A stretch of 64,000 nt of DNA from contig NZ_JAWDIC010000001.1 of NCBI RefSeq assembly GCF_032464895.1, positions 930,001-994,000 of the forward strand. Direction: 5' to 3'. Origin of the DNA: Phycicoccus sp. M110.8. Lineage in GTDB: Bacteria > Actinomycetota > Actinomycetes > Actinomycetales > Dermatophilaceae. The notes beneath the pieces are model-generated. The model did no database searches and was not told where the DNA came from. It saw only the letters and a program-made list of their open reading frames with translations. Both the position numbers and the translations under genes were made by a program. Each line of letters begins with the position of its first letter. Position 1 is the stretch's first letter. Positions 47,769 to 56,412 of this stretch are shown piece by piece.

Positions 47769-48530
47769 CTACCCGCCGAAGCGACGGTTGCGCTCGGAGT
47801 AGGCGCGCAGTGCCCGGAGGAAGTCGACGTGGCGGAAGTCCGGCCAGTACGCCTCGCAGAAGTAGAACTCCGAGTGGGCCGACTGCCACAGCAGGAACCC
47901 GGAGAGCCGCTGCTCCCCCGACGTGCGGATCACCAGGTCGGGGTCCGGCTGGCCCTTGGTGTAGAGGTGCTCGGCGATGTGCTCGACCTGCAGCGTCTCG
48001 GCGAGCTCCTCGATGGTGGTGCCGTTGGCCGCGTGCGCGGTGAGCATCGAGCGCACCGCGTCGGTGATCTCCTGCCGCCCGCCGTACCCGACGGCGACGT
48101 TGACGGTCATCCCCTGCACGGCGGCGGTCGCGTCGGCGGCCTCCTTGAGCTTGCGCGCCGTCTCGGCGGGCAGCAGGTCCAGCGACCCCACCGGGTTGAT
48201 CCGCCAGCGCTGGGTGGCGGCCAGGTCGGTGACGGCGTTCTCGATGATCGACAGCAGCGGGACGACCTCGGCCTCGGGCCGGTTGAGGTTGTCGGTCGAG
48301 AGCAGCCACAGGGTGACGACCTCGACCCGCGCCTCCTCGCACCACTCGAGGAAGTTGGCGATGTTGTCCGCCCCGGCCTGGTGGCCTTCCTTGGTCCCGT
48401 GCCCCCGCGCTGCCGCCCAGCGGCGGTTGCCGTCGAGCATGACCCCCACGTGGCGGGGAAGCGTGGCCTTGTCGAGCCGGCGCCTCAGGCGGCGCTCGTA
48501 TGCCGCATACAGGAGGTCGGACAGCGCCAC
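47769..48530 (-). CDS. uppS: Isoprenyl transferase (cis-prenyl diphosphate synthase)
   Basis: Condenses isopentenyl diphosphate units to a polyprenyl carrier for wall synthesis. The 253-residue protein has the catalytic Asp in HVGVMLDGNRRWAAARG, SSTDN-type LWLLSTDNLNRP, and the C-terminal DLVIRTSGEQRLSGFLLWQSAHSEFYF. It may be the short-chain (Z-farnesyl) type seen beside hemolysin III genes in mycobacteria; chain length cannot be told here. The GTG at 48530 has AGGAG upstream. Divergent from trhA. Confidence 0.93.
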   Translation of the reverse strand: MALSDLLYAAYERRLRRRLDKATLPRHVGVMLDGNRRWAAARGHGTKEGHQAGADNIANFLEWCEEARVEVVTLWLLSTDNLNRPEAEVVPLLSIIENAVTDLAATQRWRINPVGSLDLLPAETARKLKEAADATAAVQGMTVNVAVGYGGRQEITDAVRSMLTAHAANGTTIEELAETLQVEHIAEHLYTKGQPDPDLVIRTSGEQRLSGFLLWQSAHSEFYFCEAYWPDFRHVDFLRALRAYSERNRRFGG

Positions 48531-48733
48531 AACGACTCCTCACGTGGTCCGGGGACGACGGATCCGCCCGACATCCCACGCTACCCCTGTCCGGCCCCGG
48601 CGGTGCGTCAGGACGACCCCCATGTCCGCGGGCCTGCGCCGAGCAGTCCCGCAGCGGGGCGGAGCAGTTCGGCAGGGGGGCGGTGTCGTGGGTCGCGGCG
48701 TCCGGGACCTGCCCGTGCGGCCGACCTCACAAC

Positions 48734-48770
48734 TTACTGCTCAGTAACCTACGTATCCGTAGGTTATGAT
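48734..48770 (+). promoter_or_regulatory. Double palindromic operator and -10 of trhA
   Basis: TTACTG-CT-CAGTAA (48734-48747) is followed, with a 3-base overlap, by a larger palindrome with arms TAACCTACG (48745-48753) and CGTAGGTTA (48758-48766). The second palindrome overlaps the -10-like TATGAT (48765-48770), which is seven bases from the ATG at 48778. This is typical of a TetR-type repressor site over a leaderless promoter; no regulator gene is adjacent. Confidence 0.65.
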
Positions 48771-48777
48771 GGCCCGC

Positions 48778-49482
48778 ATGACCCCGACGCCCACCCACCA
48801 CAGCCCGGAGTCACCCGAGCAGGGGCCGATCGAGGCCGTCGTGGCCGCCGTCAAGCCGCGCCTGCGCGGCTGGCTGCACGCCGGCATGGTGCCCCTGGCA
48901 GTCGCCGCGGGCATCGTCCTGATCGCCTTGGCACCGAACACGCCGGCCCGCATCGCGGCTACCGTCTTCTCGGTCACCGCGTGGCTGCTGTTCGGCACGT
49001 CCGCCGTCTACCACCGCGGCAACTGGTCGCCGCGGGCGGCGGCCGTGCTCAAGCGGATGGACCACTCGAACATCTTCCTCATCATCGCCGGCACCTACAC
49101 GCCGTTCGCGATGCTGCTCCCCCGCGCGCAGGCCACCCAGATGCTGCTCATCGTCTGGATCGGCGCCATCGCGGGCGTGCTGTTCCGCGTGTTCTGGGTC
49201 GGCGCCCCGCGCTGGCTGTACACGCCCATCTACGTCGCCCTCGGCTGGGTGGCCGTGTTCTACATGGGCCCGCTGCTGCACTTCGGCGGCCCGGCGATCG
49301 TCACGCTCATCGCCGTCGGCGGGGTGCTGTACACCGTGGGGGCGCTCGTCTACGGCATCAAGCGGCCGAACCCCTCACCGCGCTGGTTCGGGTTCCACGA
49401 GATCTTCCACACCCTGACCGTGGCCGCCTTCGCGGTGCACTACATCGCCGCGTCGATGTCGCTGTACCGCACCAACGCCTGA
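48778..49482 (+). CDS. trhA: PAQR-family membrane protein TrhA (hemolysin III)
   Basis: A 234-residue, seven-span membrane protein of the hemolysin III/PAQR group, linked to membrane lipid homeostasis. Conserved metal-site residues: Ser-x3-His in FGTSAVYHRGNW, the Asp in RMDHSNIFLIIAGTYTPF, and the His pair of WFGFHEIFHTLTVAAFAVHY. ATG 48778 is chosen because a -10 (TATGAT) ends seven bases before; ATGs at 48766 and 48769 overlap that element. The neighbour uppS is divergent, as in mycobacteria. Confidence 0.92.
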   Translation: MTPTPTHHSPESPEQGPIEAVVAAVKPRLRGWLHAGMVPLAVAAGIVLIALAPNTPARIAATVFSVTAWLLFGTSAVYHRGNWSPRAAAVLKRMDHSNIFLIIAGTYTPFAMLLPRAQATQMLLIVWIGAIAGVLFRVFWVGAPRWLYTPIYVALGWVAVFYMGPLLHFGGPAIVTLIAVGGVLYTVGALVYGIKRPNPSPRWFGFHEIFHTLTVAAFAVHYIAASMSLYRTNA

Positions 49483-49510
49483 GGCGTCGCACCAACGCCT
49501 GAGGCGTCGC
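49471..49510. repeat. 20-bp tandem duplication across the trhA stop
   Basis: Two identical 20-bp units, 49471-49490 and 49491-49510, followed by a degenerate third. The first contains the last codons and TGA of trhA, so the duplication lies just past the reading frame. Confidence 0.85.
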
Positions 49511-49572
49511 ACCACCGCCGCGAGGCGGCCCCGCACCGCCCGACTGGGCGTCACACGCCCTGGTGACGCGGT

Positions 49573-49613
49573 ACCACCGCACTGCCTGACGCGTCGTCAG
49601 GCGCTGCGGTGGT
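49573..49613. terminator. Bidirectional terminator between trhA and the mca operon
   Basis: Arms 49573-49591 and 49595-49613 pair over 19 positions with a two-base mismatch and a three-base loop. It overlaps the last codons of the leftward small membrane gene. Confidence 0.6.
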
Positions 49614-49893
49614 GCCCGTCCGGGCCCTCGCCCGGCGGGGTGTCCGTGCCGCCGGCAGCCGTGCCCTCGTCGGGCGTTGCGGCCGCCGGGCCGTCCGCCT
49701 CGGACGGGCCCTGGGCGGCCTTGCGGTCCGTCCCCGCCTCGGCCTCCTTGCGCAGCTCCTCGGCCCGGTAGGACATGCGGCGCATCCGCGCGTTCATGTT
49801 GCGCATGAGCAGGTAGAGGGCGATCGCCAGCACGAAGAAGGCGACGAAGCCCCACAGGCCCGGGGAGACCAGCGAGGACGGGGCGCCGTTCAC
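49597..49893 (-). CDS. Small single-span membrane protein downstream of mca
   Basis: A 98-residue protein with one N-terminal span (LWGFVAFFVLAIALYLLM), then a basic region (RNMNARMRRMSYRAEELRKEAE) and an acidic Gly/Pro/Thr tail. It corresponds by position and architecture to the small membrane gene next to mca in mycobacteria. GTG 49893 overlaps the mca stop (GTGA). Function unknown. Confidence 0.78.
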   Translation of the reverse strand: MNGAPSSLVSPGLWGFVAFFVLAIALYLLMRNMNARMRRMSYRAEELRKEAEAGTDRKAAQGPSEADGPAAATPDEGTAAGGTDTPPGEGPDGHHRSA

Positions 49894-50846
49894 GCCGACA
49901 CCGCCACACGGCCGTCGTAGGCGACCTCGAGCCCGGACTTCGTGGCCAGGACGTCGCCGGTCGCCACGTCGTCGATCCCGGCGAACAGGTCGTCCTCCAC
50001 AGGCTCCACCGGCACGTACGACACGGCGGCCTCGAAGTCCTCGGTCGGCCAGACCCGCACCTGCAGGTCCCGGGGCACCTGGAAGAAGTGGCCGTCGGGG
50101 TCGATCTGCGTGGCGTGCGCGAGCAGCGCCTGGTCGCGCTGGTCGAACCAGTCGGCGCAGTGGATGCGGGTGGTGATCGTCCGCGCGTCCTGCTCGGTCC
50201 AGCGGTCGAGCCACTCGGCATACGGGCTCTCCCGGCCCTCCGCGAGGAAGGCCTCGTGGAAGGCGACGTACTTGGCCCGGTTGTGCGCGTTGTAGTAGAT
50301 CTTCAGCGGCTGCCAGGGCTCGCCCGCGTGGGGGTACGCCTCGGGGTCGCCGGCCGCGGCGAATGCCGCCATCGAGACCGTGTGGGTCATGATGTGGTCG
50401 GGGTGGGGGTAGCCGCCGTTCTCGTCGTACGTCGTCATGACGTGCGGGCGGAACCGCCGGATCTCGCGGACGAGCGCCTCGGTCGTCACCTCGAGCGGCT
50501 CGAGGGCGAAGCAGCCGTCGGGCAGCGGCGGAAGCGGGTCGCCCTCCGGCAGCCCGGAGTCCACGAAGCCCAGCCACGTGTGCTGCACACCGAGGATCTC
50601 CTGCGCCTTGCGCATCTCCACCCGCCGCACCTGCGGGAGGTCGCGCTCGATCTGCGGGTCCCCCTTCAGCTTGGGGTTGAGCACGTCGCCGCGCTCGCCA
50701 CCCGTGCACGACACGACGAGCACGTCGGCGCTCGTCGCCGCGTACTTGGCCATCGTCGCCGCGCCCTTGCTCGACTCGTCGTCGGGGTGCGCGTGCACCG
50801 CCATGAGCCGCCACCGGTCAGCCACTGTCACCCTCTCCTGGGTCAT
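49890..50846 (-). CDS. mca: Mycothiol S-conjugate amidase
   Basis: Cleaves mycothiol conjugates of electrophiles to mercapturic acids, a detoxification step limited to mycothiol-making actinobacteria. Zinc-binding LMAVHAHPDDESSKGAAT and the downstream GGYPHPDHIMTH supply the His and Asp ligands of the LmbE/PIG-L fold. VVSCTGGERGDVLNP is also typical. About 318 residues. The ATG at 50846 is preferred over a TTG nine bases upstream. Confidence 0.95.
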   Translation of the reverse strand: MTQERVTVADRWRLMAVHAHPDDESSKGAATMAKYAATSADVLVVSCTGGERGDVLNPKLKGDPQIERDLPQVRRVEMRKAQEILGVQHTWLGFVDSGLPEGDPLPPLPDGCFALEPLEVTTEALVREIRRFRPHVMTTYDENGGYPHPDHIMTHTVSMAAFAAAGDPEAYPHAGEPWQPLKIYYNAHNRAKYVAFHEAFLAEGRESPYAEWLDRWTEQDARTITTRIHCADWFDQRDQALLAHATQIDPDGHFFQVPRDLQVRVWPTEDFEAAVSYVPVEPVEDDLFAGIDDVATGDVLATKSGLEVAYDGRVAVSA

Positions 50847-50920
50847 CACGGACAATGGGTGTCCGCCACGAGGCGGACACCACCTGACCTCATCCTCTCA
50901 CCGCTCCGGAAGGCTCCGTC

Positions 50921-51286
50921 ATGCCACTCCCCCGCCCCGCGCCCGGCACCGGCCGCTGGTGGGTCGTCGGCATCGTCGGCATCGGCCTCGCCACGGCCCT
51001 GGCCGTCTGGCTCGGGCTGGCGAACTCGGTGGGCCGGGTGACGTGGGTCGACACCGGCTACAAGGTCGTCGACGACCGCAGCGTCCGGGTCGAGTTCGAC
51101 GTGCACCGCCCGTCGGGCGAGGCGGTCACCTGCCAGGTCAACGCGCTGGACCAGTCCTTCGGCGTCGTCGGCACCCTGGAGGTCCGTGTCCCGGCGTCCA
51201 GCGAGCGGTCGGTGCACCAGGTGGTCGTCGTCCGGACCGCGACCCGTGCCGTCACGGGCACGGTCAAGAGCTGCGACCCGTCCTGA
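50921..51286 (+). CDS. DUF4307 membrane protein
   Basis: A 121-residue protein with one N-terminal span (WWVVGIVGIGLATALAVWLGLA) and an extracytoplasmic beta-rich domain: DTGYKVVDDRSVRVEFDVHRPSGEAVTCQVNALDQ and VRTATRAVTGTVKSC. It contains two cysteines that could pair. Recognised as DUF4307, found next to mca in many actinobacteria. Function unknown. CCGGAAGG precedes the ATG. Divergent from mca. Confidence 0.87.
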   Translation: MPLPRPAPGTGRWWVVGIVGIGLATALAVWLGLANSVGRVTWVDTGYKVVDDRSVRVEFDVHRPSGEAVTCQVNALDQSFGVVGTLEVRVPASSERSVHQVVVVRTATRAVTGTVKSCDPS

Positions 51287-51378
51287 CCAGCGGGTTTCCC
51301 GTCCGACCGGACGGAAATCGCGGACGCGACGCAGCCGCTCGGCATACCCTCGGGCACGGCGCCCGGGACGGCACGAAA

Positions 51379-51408
51379 TGGACCGTTCGGACGGCGCCGC
51401 GGTAGACT
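51379..51408 (+). promoter_or_regulatory. Probable promoter of greA
   Basis: TGGACC (51379-51384) and TAGACT (51403-51408) with 18-base spacing, about 120 bases before the greA start. A CGGCATAC copy lies 32 bases further upstream (51340). Confidence 0.55.
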
Positions 51409-51533
51409 TGTCCATTCACCGAGCGGTCTGGACCTCCTGTCACCTGCGTGGCGAGGGTCCGGGCCGCATTGCGTAGCACCCCGCACCCCGGCCGACACCG
51501 CGCCGGGCGGGACCCCAGCCAAGGAGTAACACC

Positions 51534-52028
51534 GTGAGCGAGACCGCGACCCCCACCGCGAGCTACCTGACCCAGGACGCCTTCGACCGCCTGAAGGCCG
51601 AGCTGGACCAGCTCTCCGGGGAAGGCCGCACCGAGATCGCCAAGCGCATCGAGGCGGCGCGCGAGGAGGGCGACCTCAAGGAGAACGGCGGCTACCACGC
51701 GGCCAAGGAGGAGCAGGGCAAGATGGAGGCCCGCATCCGCCAGCTGACCCAGCTGCTCGAGAACGCCGTCGTGGGCACCAAGCCCGCGGACGACGGCATC
51801 GTCGAGCCCGGCATGGTCGTGACGATCGACATGTTCGGCGACGACATGACCTTCCTGCTGGGCTCGCGCGAGATCGCGGACGGCTCCGACCTCGAGGTCT
51901 ACAGCGAGAAGTCCCCGCTCGGCGCGGCGATCAACGGCAAGAAGGTCGGCGACACCGCCTCCTACGAGGCGCCCAACGGCAAGACCATCGAGGTCACCGT
52001 CACGGCCGCCAAGCCCTACGGCGCCTGA
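51534..52028 (+). CDS. greA: Transcription elongation factor GreA
   Basis: Rescues backtracked RNA polymerase by stimulating transcript cleavage. 164 residues: an N-terminal coiled coil with the catalytic acidic tip (EEGDLKENGGYHAAKEEQG) and a C-terminal FKBP-like domain (SPLGAAINGKKVGDTASYEAPNG). Start GTG 51534 with AAGGAG nine bases upstream. Followed by a strong terminator. Confidence 0.96.
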   Translation: MSETATPTASYLTQDAFDRLKAELDQLSGEGRTEIAKRIEAAREEGDLKENGGYHAAKEEQGKMEARIRQLTQLLENAVVGTKPADDGIVEPGMVVTIDMFGDDMTFLLGSREIADGSDLEVYSEKSPLGAAINGKKVGDTASYEAPNGKTIEVTVTAAKPYGA

Positions 52029-52049
52029 CCCCGCCAGCACCTGCACCAC

Positions 52050-52084
52050 CGAAGGGGCCGCCCGCGACCGGGGCGGCCCCTTCG
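52050..52084 (+). terminator. Terminator of greA
   Basis: CGAAGGGGCCGCCC (52050-52063) pairs with GGGCGGCCCCTTCG (52071-52084), 14-bp stem and seven-base loop, 22 bases after the greA stop. Confidence 0.8.
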
Positions 52085-52133
52085 TCGTGCCCGGGCCGCA
52101 CCCGGCCGCAGGTCTGCGCACAGACGACCGTGA

Positions 52134-52164
52134 CACTGCGCGCAGAGCGGATCCGCGCGCAGTG
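52134..52164. terminator. Second hairpin between convergent greA and acetyltransferase genes
   Basis: CACTGCGCGC (52134-52143) and GCGCGCAGTG (52155-52164), perfect 10-bp stem; the flanks (GTCTGCGCAC and GTGTGCGAGCAGAC) extend it imperfectly. Probably serves the leftward transcript. Confidence 0.55.
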
Positions 52165-52220
52165 GGACGCGGGTGTGCGAGCAGACGAGCGGGTGGCCGC
52201 GCGCGGCCGCGCCCGGCGGG

Positions 52221-52787
52221 TCAGCGGTCGTCGACGAGCTGGAAGAGGCGGTGGTCGGCCCAGCGCCCCGCGATGTGCAGGTATGCCGGTGCGTCACCGA
52301 TCACCGTGAAGCCCACCTTGAGCAGCACCCGCTGCGAGCGCACGTTGTCCAGCAGCGTCCCGGCCTGGAGCCGGTGCAGCCCCAGCTCGTCGAACGCGAC
52401 CTGCACGACCTCGCGCAGCGCGGCCGTCGCTAGCCCGCGACCGCCGACGTGCTCGGAGAGCCAGTAGCCGACGTTGGCCGACTGGGACGGCCCGCGGACG
52501 ATCTCGTTGAGCGTGATCTGGCCGACCACCTCGCCCCCGTCGTCGAGCACCACGAGGGGCAGCCGGGTTCCCTCCCGGTACTCGGCGAGCCGGGTCGCGA
52601 CGAGGGCCCGCTGGCCCTCCACCGTGGCGTACGACGCAGGGCGGTCGGGGGCGGTCGGCGCGAGGAACTCGCGGTTGGCGACCAGCAGCTCGGCCAGGCG
52701 CTCGGCGTCGGACTCGCGGACCAGCCGGGTGACCCGACCGGCAGCAGCCCCCGGGTGGGCGCCCGGGCCGTCGACGGTGGCCACCAT
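52221..52787 (-). CDS. RimJ/RimL-like GNAT acetyltransferase
   Basis: A 188-residue GNAT: GQITLNEIVRGPSQSANVGYWLSEHVGGRGLATAALREVVQVAF contains the typical YWL and GRGLAT acetyl-CoA loop. LGLHRLQAGTLLDNVRSQRVLLKVGF is the RimJ/RimL signature. Likely acetylates a protein or antibiotic amine; target unknown. Its start shares a base with the ilvA stop (TGATG), so it is coupled to ilvA. Confidence 0.88.
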   Translation of the reverse strand: MVATVDGPGAHPGAAAGRVTRLVRESDAERLAELLVANREFLAPTAPDRPASYATVEGQRALVATRLAEYREGTRLPLVVLDDGGEVVGQITLNEIVRGPSQSANVGYWLSEHVGGRGLATAALREVVQVAFDELGLHRLQAGTLLDNVRSQRVLLKVGFTVIGDAPAYLHIAGRWADHRLFQLVDDR

Positions 52788-54010
52788 CAGCCGAACTTCA
52801 GCTGGTAGCCCTTGCCGCGCAGCGTGCGCAGGACCTCCTCGCAGTGCTGGCGACCCCGGGTCTCCAGCTGCAGGCCGATCTCGACCTCGTCGACGCGGAT
52901 GGTGGTGCCCGTGCGGATGTGCTCGACCTCGAGGACGTTGGCGTCGACGGCGGCGCAGTCGGCCAGCAGGCGGGCCAGGTGGCCGGGGGTGTCCGACACG
53001 CGCACGCGGAACTGCAGGTACCGGCCGGCGGCGGCCATGCCGTGGCGGATGATCCGCAGCAGCAGGAGCGGGTCGATGTTCCCGCCGGACAGCACGGCGA
53101 CGACGGGTCCGTCGACCGGCTGGCCGGCCCGGCCGAGCAGGTGCGCGACGGCAGCGGCCCCCGCCGGTTCGACGACGAGCTTGGCCCGCTCGAGGACGAA
53201 CAGCAGCGCCCGGGACAGCTCCTCCTCGCTCACCGTCTCGATGGCGTCGACGAGGTCGCGGACGAGCTCGTAGGGGACGTCACCCGGCATGCCGACCGCG
53301 ATGCCGTCGGCCATCGTCTGCATGCGCTCGTAGGGCACCGGCTTGCCTGCCGCGAGCGAGAGCGGGTAGGCCGCTGCCTGCTCGGCCTGGACGCCGATGA
53401 CGCGCACGTCGGGACGGGCCGACTTCACCGCGACCGAGATGCCGGCGAGCAGGCCGCCGCCACCGGTGCTGACCACGATCGTCTTGACGTCGGGGCACTG
53501 GTCGAGGATCTCGAGCCCCGCGGTGCCCTGGCCGGCCACGATGTCGCGGTGGTCGAACGGGTGGATCAGCACCGCACCGGTCTCGGCCTCCCACTCCCTC
53601 GCCTTGACCAGGCACTCGTCGATGGTCGTGCCGACCTGCTCGATCGTCGCGCCGTAGGCCTGGGTGGCGAGCAGCTTGGGCATCGGGGCGCCGTGCGGCA
53701 TGTAGACCTTGACGTCGATGCCGAGCAGCTGCCCGGCGAGGGCGACGCCTTGGGCGTGGTTGCCGGCGCTCGCCGCGACCACGCCGCGCGCCTTCTCCTC
53801 GTCGGAGAGCCGCGCCATCCGGGTGTACGCACCGCGGATCTTGAAGGACCCGGCGCGCTGGAGGTTCTCGCACTTGAGGAAGACCTCGCAGCCGACCCGA
53901 TCGGTGAGGGCCCGGCTGTACTCGAGGGGCGTGGGGCGGACGACCCCGCTGAGCAGGTCCTGCGCAGCGCGGATGTCCTCCAGGGAGACGGACAGCATCG
54001 GTGGTGCCAT
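52787..54010 (-). CDS. ilvA: Threonine ammonia-lyase
   Basis: PLP-dependent deamination of threonine to 2-oxobutanoate, first step of isoleucine synthesis. The PLP Lys is in GSFKIRGAY; the phosphate-binding Gly loop is VSTGGGGLLAG. The C-terminal ~75 residues (LQFRVRVSDTPGHLARLLADCAAVDANVLEVEH) form a single ACT domain, as in shorter 400-residue IlvA forms. Followed by a coupled acetyltransferase gene. Confidence 0.94.
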   Translation of the reverse strand: MAPPMLSVSLEDIRAAQDLLSGVVRPTPLEYSRALTDRVGCEVFLKCENLQRAGSFKIRGAYTRMARLSDEEKARGVVAASAGNHAQGVALAGQLLGIDVKVYMPHGAPMPKLLATQAYGATIEQVGTTIDECLVKAREWEAETGAVLIHPFDHRDIVAGQGTAGLEILDQCPDVKTIVVSTGGGGLLAGISVAVKSARPDVRVIGVQAEQAAAYPLSLAAGKPVPYERMQTMADGIAVGMPGDVPYELVRDLVDAIETVSEEELSRALLFVLERAKLVVEPAGAAAVAHLLGRAGQPVDGPVVAVLSGGNIDPLLLLRIIRHGMAAAGRYLQFRVRVSDTPGHLARLLADCAAVDANVLEVEHIRTGTTIRVDEVEIGLQLETRGRQHCEEVLRTLRGKGYQLKFG

Positions 54011-54062
54011 GGCGAGCAGGCTAGTACCCGCCGGACGCCCTCCGGACCACCCGGCGGGGACG

Positions 54063-54920
54063 CTAGTCGCGCACCCTGCGGTTGAACGCCCGGATCGCCA
54101 GCGGCGCCATGACGAGGGTCAGTCCCACCGTCCAGATCACGGTGGTGAGGACGGGGTGGTGCAGCGGCGGCTGGGCGTCCGCGGCCGCGGGGCCGGCGTT
54201 GCCCCAGAGCTGCCGGACGGCCTGCACCAGGGCGGAGATCGGGTTCCACTCGGCGATGACCCGCAGCCAGTGCGGCATCCGCTCACTGGGGGCGAAGGTG
54301 TTGGCCAGGAAGGTGATCGGGAACATCGTCGTGAACATGAGCCCGTTCACCGACTCGACCGAGCGCATCGCGGAGCCGACGAGGATCCCGACCCAGATCA
54401 TCGCGAAGCCCCACAGGAGGAGCAGCAGGTAGGCCAGGACCGCGTCGACGAAGCCGCCGCGGATGCGCCAGCCGACGCACAGGCCGGTCAGCGACATGAC
54501 GAGGATGCCGATGCTCGAGTGCATGAGGCTGGAGATGCTCCGGCCCACGAGGACTGCCGAGGGGTGGATCGGCAGGGACCGCATGCGGTCGACGATGCCC
54601 TTGTCGATGTCGGCGGTGAGGCCGACCGCGACGATGAACGAGGCGAAGGCGATGGTCTGGCCCATGATCCCGGCCATGAGCCACTCGCGGTAACCCGCGG
54701 GCGACCCCTGGACGGCGATCGAACCGCCGAAGACGAAGGCGAACAGCAGCACGAATATCACCGGCTGGACGGTGACGTCCATGAGCATCTCGGGCATCCG
54801 CTTGATGTGGATGAGGTTGCGCCTGGTGATCGCGAGGGACTGGCGCAGCAGGCCGGTGCGCTGGATCTGCGGCCTCGCCAGGCCGCTGGCGGTCCGGCGG
54901 ACCCCCGTGTCGGTGCTCAT
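54063..54920 (-). CDS. ABC-2 type exporter permease (DrrB-like)
   Basis: A 285-residue membrane protein with six spans. RRNLIHIKRMPEMLMDVTVQPVIFVLLFAFVFGG is the DrrB/ABC-2 N-terminal signature. A second cue, GLMFTTMFPITFLANTFAPSERMP, is characteristic of daunorubicin-type and related lipid or antibiotic exporters. ATG 54920 overlaps the ATPase gene stop (ATGA). The exported compound is unknown; no biosynthetic genes are nearby. Confidence 0.9.
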   Translation of the reverse strand: MSTDTGVRRTASGLARPQIQRTGLLRQSLAITRRNLIHIKRMPEMLMDVTVQPVIFVLLFAFVFGGSIAVQGSPAGYREWLMAGIMGQTIAFASFIVAVGLTADIDKGIVDRMRSLPIHPSAVLVGRSISSLMHSSIGILVMSLTGLCVGWRIRGGFVDAVLAYLLLLLWGFAMIWVGILVGSAMRSVESVNGLMFTTMFPITFLANTFAPSERMPHWLRVIAEWNPISALVQAVRQLWGNAGPAAADAQPPLHHPVLTTVIWTVGLTLVMAPLAIRAFNRRVRD

Positions 54921-55891
54921 GCGACGACCTCCTCGTCATGGCGGGACTCGCCGTCCTCGGCCCGGTGACCGGTGAGGCTGAGGAAGACGTCGTCGAGGCT
55001 CGGCCGCTTGAGCCCGAGGTCGTCGAGCTCGATCTCGCTGCCCTCGAAGACGGCCGCGATCCGGGTCATGTCGCGCAGCCCCCCGGCGGGTGCGGTCAGC
55101 TGGCGCGCCCCGTGGTCGACGTGCACCTCGCTGACGTGGGCGCGCAGCAGCGCCTCGGCGGCAGCGAGGTCCTCGGCGCGCGACACGGTCAGCACGATCG
55201 CCGCGGCCCCGCTGCGGTCCTTGAGCTCGAGCGCCGTCCCCTCGGCGATGACGCGGCCGCGGTCGACGACGACGATCCGGTCGGCGAGCTGGTCGGCCTC
55301 CTCGAGGTACTGGGTCGTGAGCAGCAGCGTGGTCCCGTCGCGGACGAGGCCCCGCAGCACCTCCCACAGCTCGACCCGGCTGCGCGGGTCGAGGCCGGTG
55401 GTGGGCTCGTCGAGGAAGAGCACCGGCGGCGTCGCGATCAGGCTGACGGCCAGGTCGAGCCGCCGCCGCATGCCGCCCGAGTAGGTCTTGACGACGCGGT
55501 CCCCCGCGTCGGTGAGCGAGAAGCGCTCGAGCAGGTCCCGGGTCGCGCCGCGCACGTAGGAGGAGGACAGGCCGTAGAGCGACCCGATGAGGCGCAGGTT
55601 CTCGCGCCCGGTGAGCAGCTCGTCGACCGTGGCCGCCTGGCCGGTGAGACCCATGGAGCGGCGCACGGCGTCGGGGTCGGTGCGCACGTCGTGCCCGGCG
55701 ACCCGGGCGGTGCCCGCCGTCGGCTCGGTGAGCGTCGTCATCATCCGGACCGTGGTGGTCTTGCCGGCGCCGTTGGGCCCGAGCAGGCCCAGCACCGTCC
55801 CCTGCGGCACGACGAAGCTGACGTCGTCGACGGCCCGGGTGTCGCCGAAGGTCTTCACGAGGTGCTCGGCCTCGATGGCGGGCGCGCTCAT
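54917..55891 (-). CDS. ABC exporter ATPase (DrrA-like)
   Basis: A 324-residue ATPase partner of the adjacent permease. Walker A LLGPNGAGKTTTVRMM, signature TYSGGMRRRLDLAVSL, Walker B PPVLFLDEPTTGLDP and H-loop LLTTQYLEEADQLADR are complete. The C-terminal extension of about 90 residues with LKRPSLDDVFLSLTGH is the DrrA-type regulatory tail. ATG 55891 (MSAPAIEAEHLVKTFG). Confidence 0.93.
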   Translation of the reverse strand: MSAPAIEAEHLVKTFGDTRAVDDVSFVVPQGTVLGLLGPNGAGKTTTVRMMTTLTEPTAGTARVAGHDVRTDPDAVRRSMGLTGQAATVDELLTGRENLRLIGSLYGLSSSYVRGATRDLLERFSLTDAGDRVVKTYSGGMRRRLDLAVSLIATPPVLFLDEPTTGLDPRSRVELWEVLRGLVRDGTTLLLTTQYLEEADQLADRIVVVDRGRVIAEGTALELKDRSGAAAIVLTVSRAEDLAAAEALLRAHVSEVHVDHGARQLTAPAGGLRDMTRIAAVFEGSEIELDDLGLKRPSLDDVFLSLTGHRAEDGESRHDEEVVA

Positions 55892-55962
55892 CGTTCGAGC
55901 GTAGGCCGGTGCAGGGCGCTCGTTCGACCCATTTTCGCCTCCCCCGGTCCCCGATCGCGGCC

Positions 55963-56403
55963 TCAGCCGGCCTTCGTGGCCCGGCCGATCAGGCAGAACG
56001 GGTGGCCGGCCGGGTCGGTGTAGACCCGGAAGGTGCCCGTCTCCGACGGCTGGTGGTCGTGCACCCGCGCCCCCGCCGCCAGCACCGCCGGCTCGGCCGC
56101 GTCGATGTCGCCGGCCCACAGGTCGAGGTGGAACTGCTGCGGGTGCGCACCACCGGGCCAGGTCGGGGTCTCGAAGTCGTCGATGCGCTGGAACGCCAGC
56201 GCCGGACGCCCATCGGGGTTCTCCGGCGACAGGCCCCCGCCGGGCGGCACGAGGGTCGACCAGTCGCGGTCGGAGCCGTCCTCCAGGGGCCAGCCGAGGA
56301 CCTCGGAGTAGAACCTCGCAAGCTCAAGCGCGTCGGGGCAGTCGAGGATGACGAGGTCGAGCAGCGGCTTCGGCGGGATCGGGACAGCGGTGTCGTCGGC
56401 CAT
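55963..56403 (-). CDS. VOC-family (glyoxalase-like) protein
   Basis: A 146-residue vicinal-oxygen-chelate protein of two beta-alpha-beta-beta-beta modules. DLVILDCPDALELARFYSEVLGWPLE begins the first and HLDLWAGDIDAAEPAVLAAGARVHD the second; RVYTDPAGHPFCLI closes it. The His and Asp/Glu positions could hold metal, but the substrate cannot be predicted. Nine bases separate its start from the MutL-like gene stop. Confidence 0.87.
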   Translation of the reverse strand: MADDTAVPIPPKPLLDLVILDCPDALELARFYSEVLGWPLEDGSDRDWSTLVPPGGGLSPENPDGRPALAFQRIDDFETPTWPGGAHPQQFHLDLWAGDIDAAEPAVLAAGARVHDHQPSETGTFRVYTDPAGHPFCLIGRATKAG

Positions 56404-56412
56404 GGCCCGACG

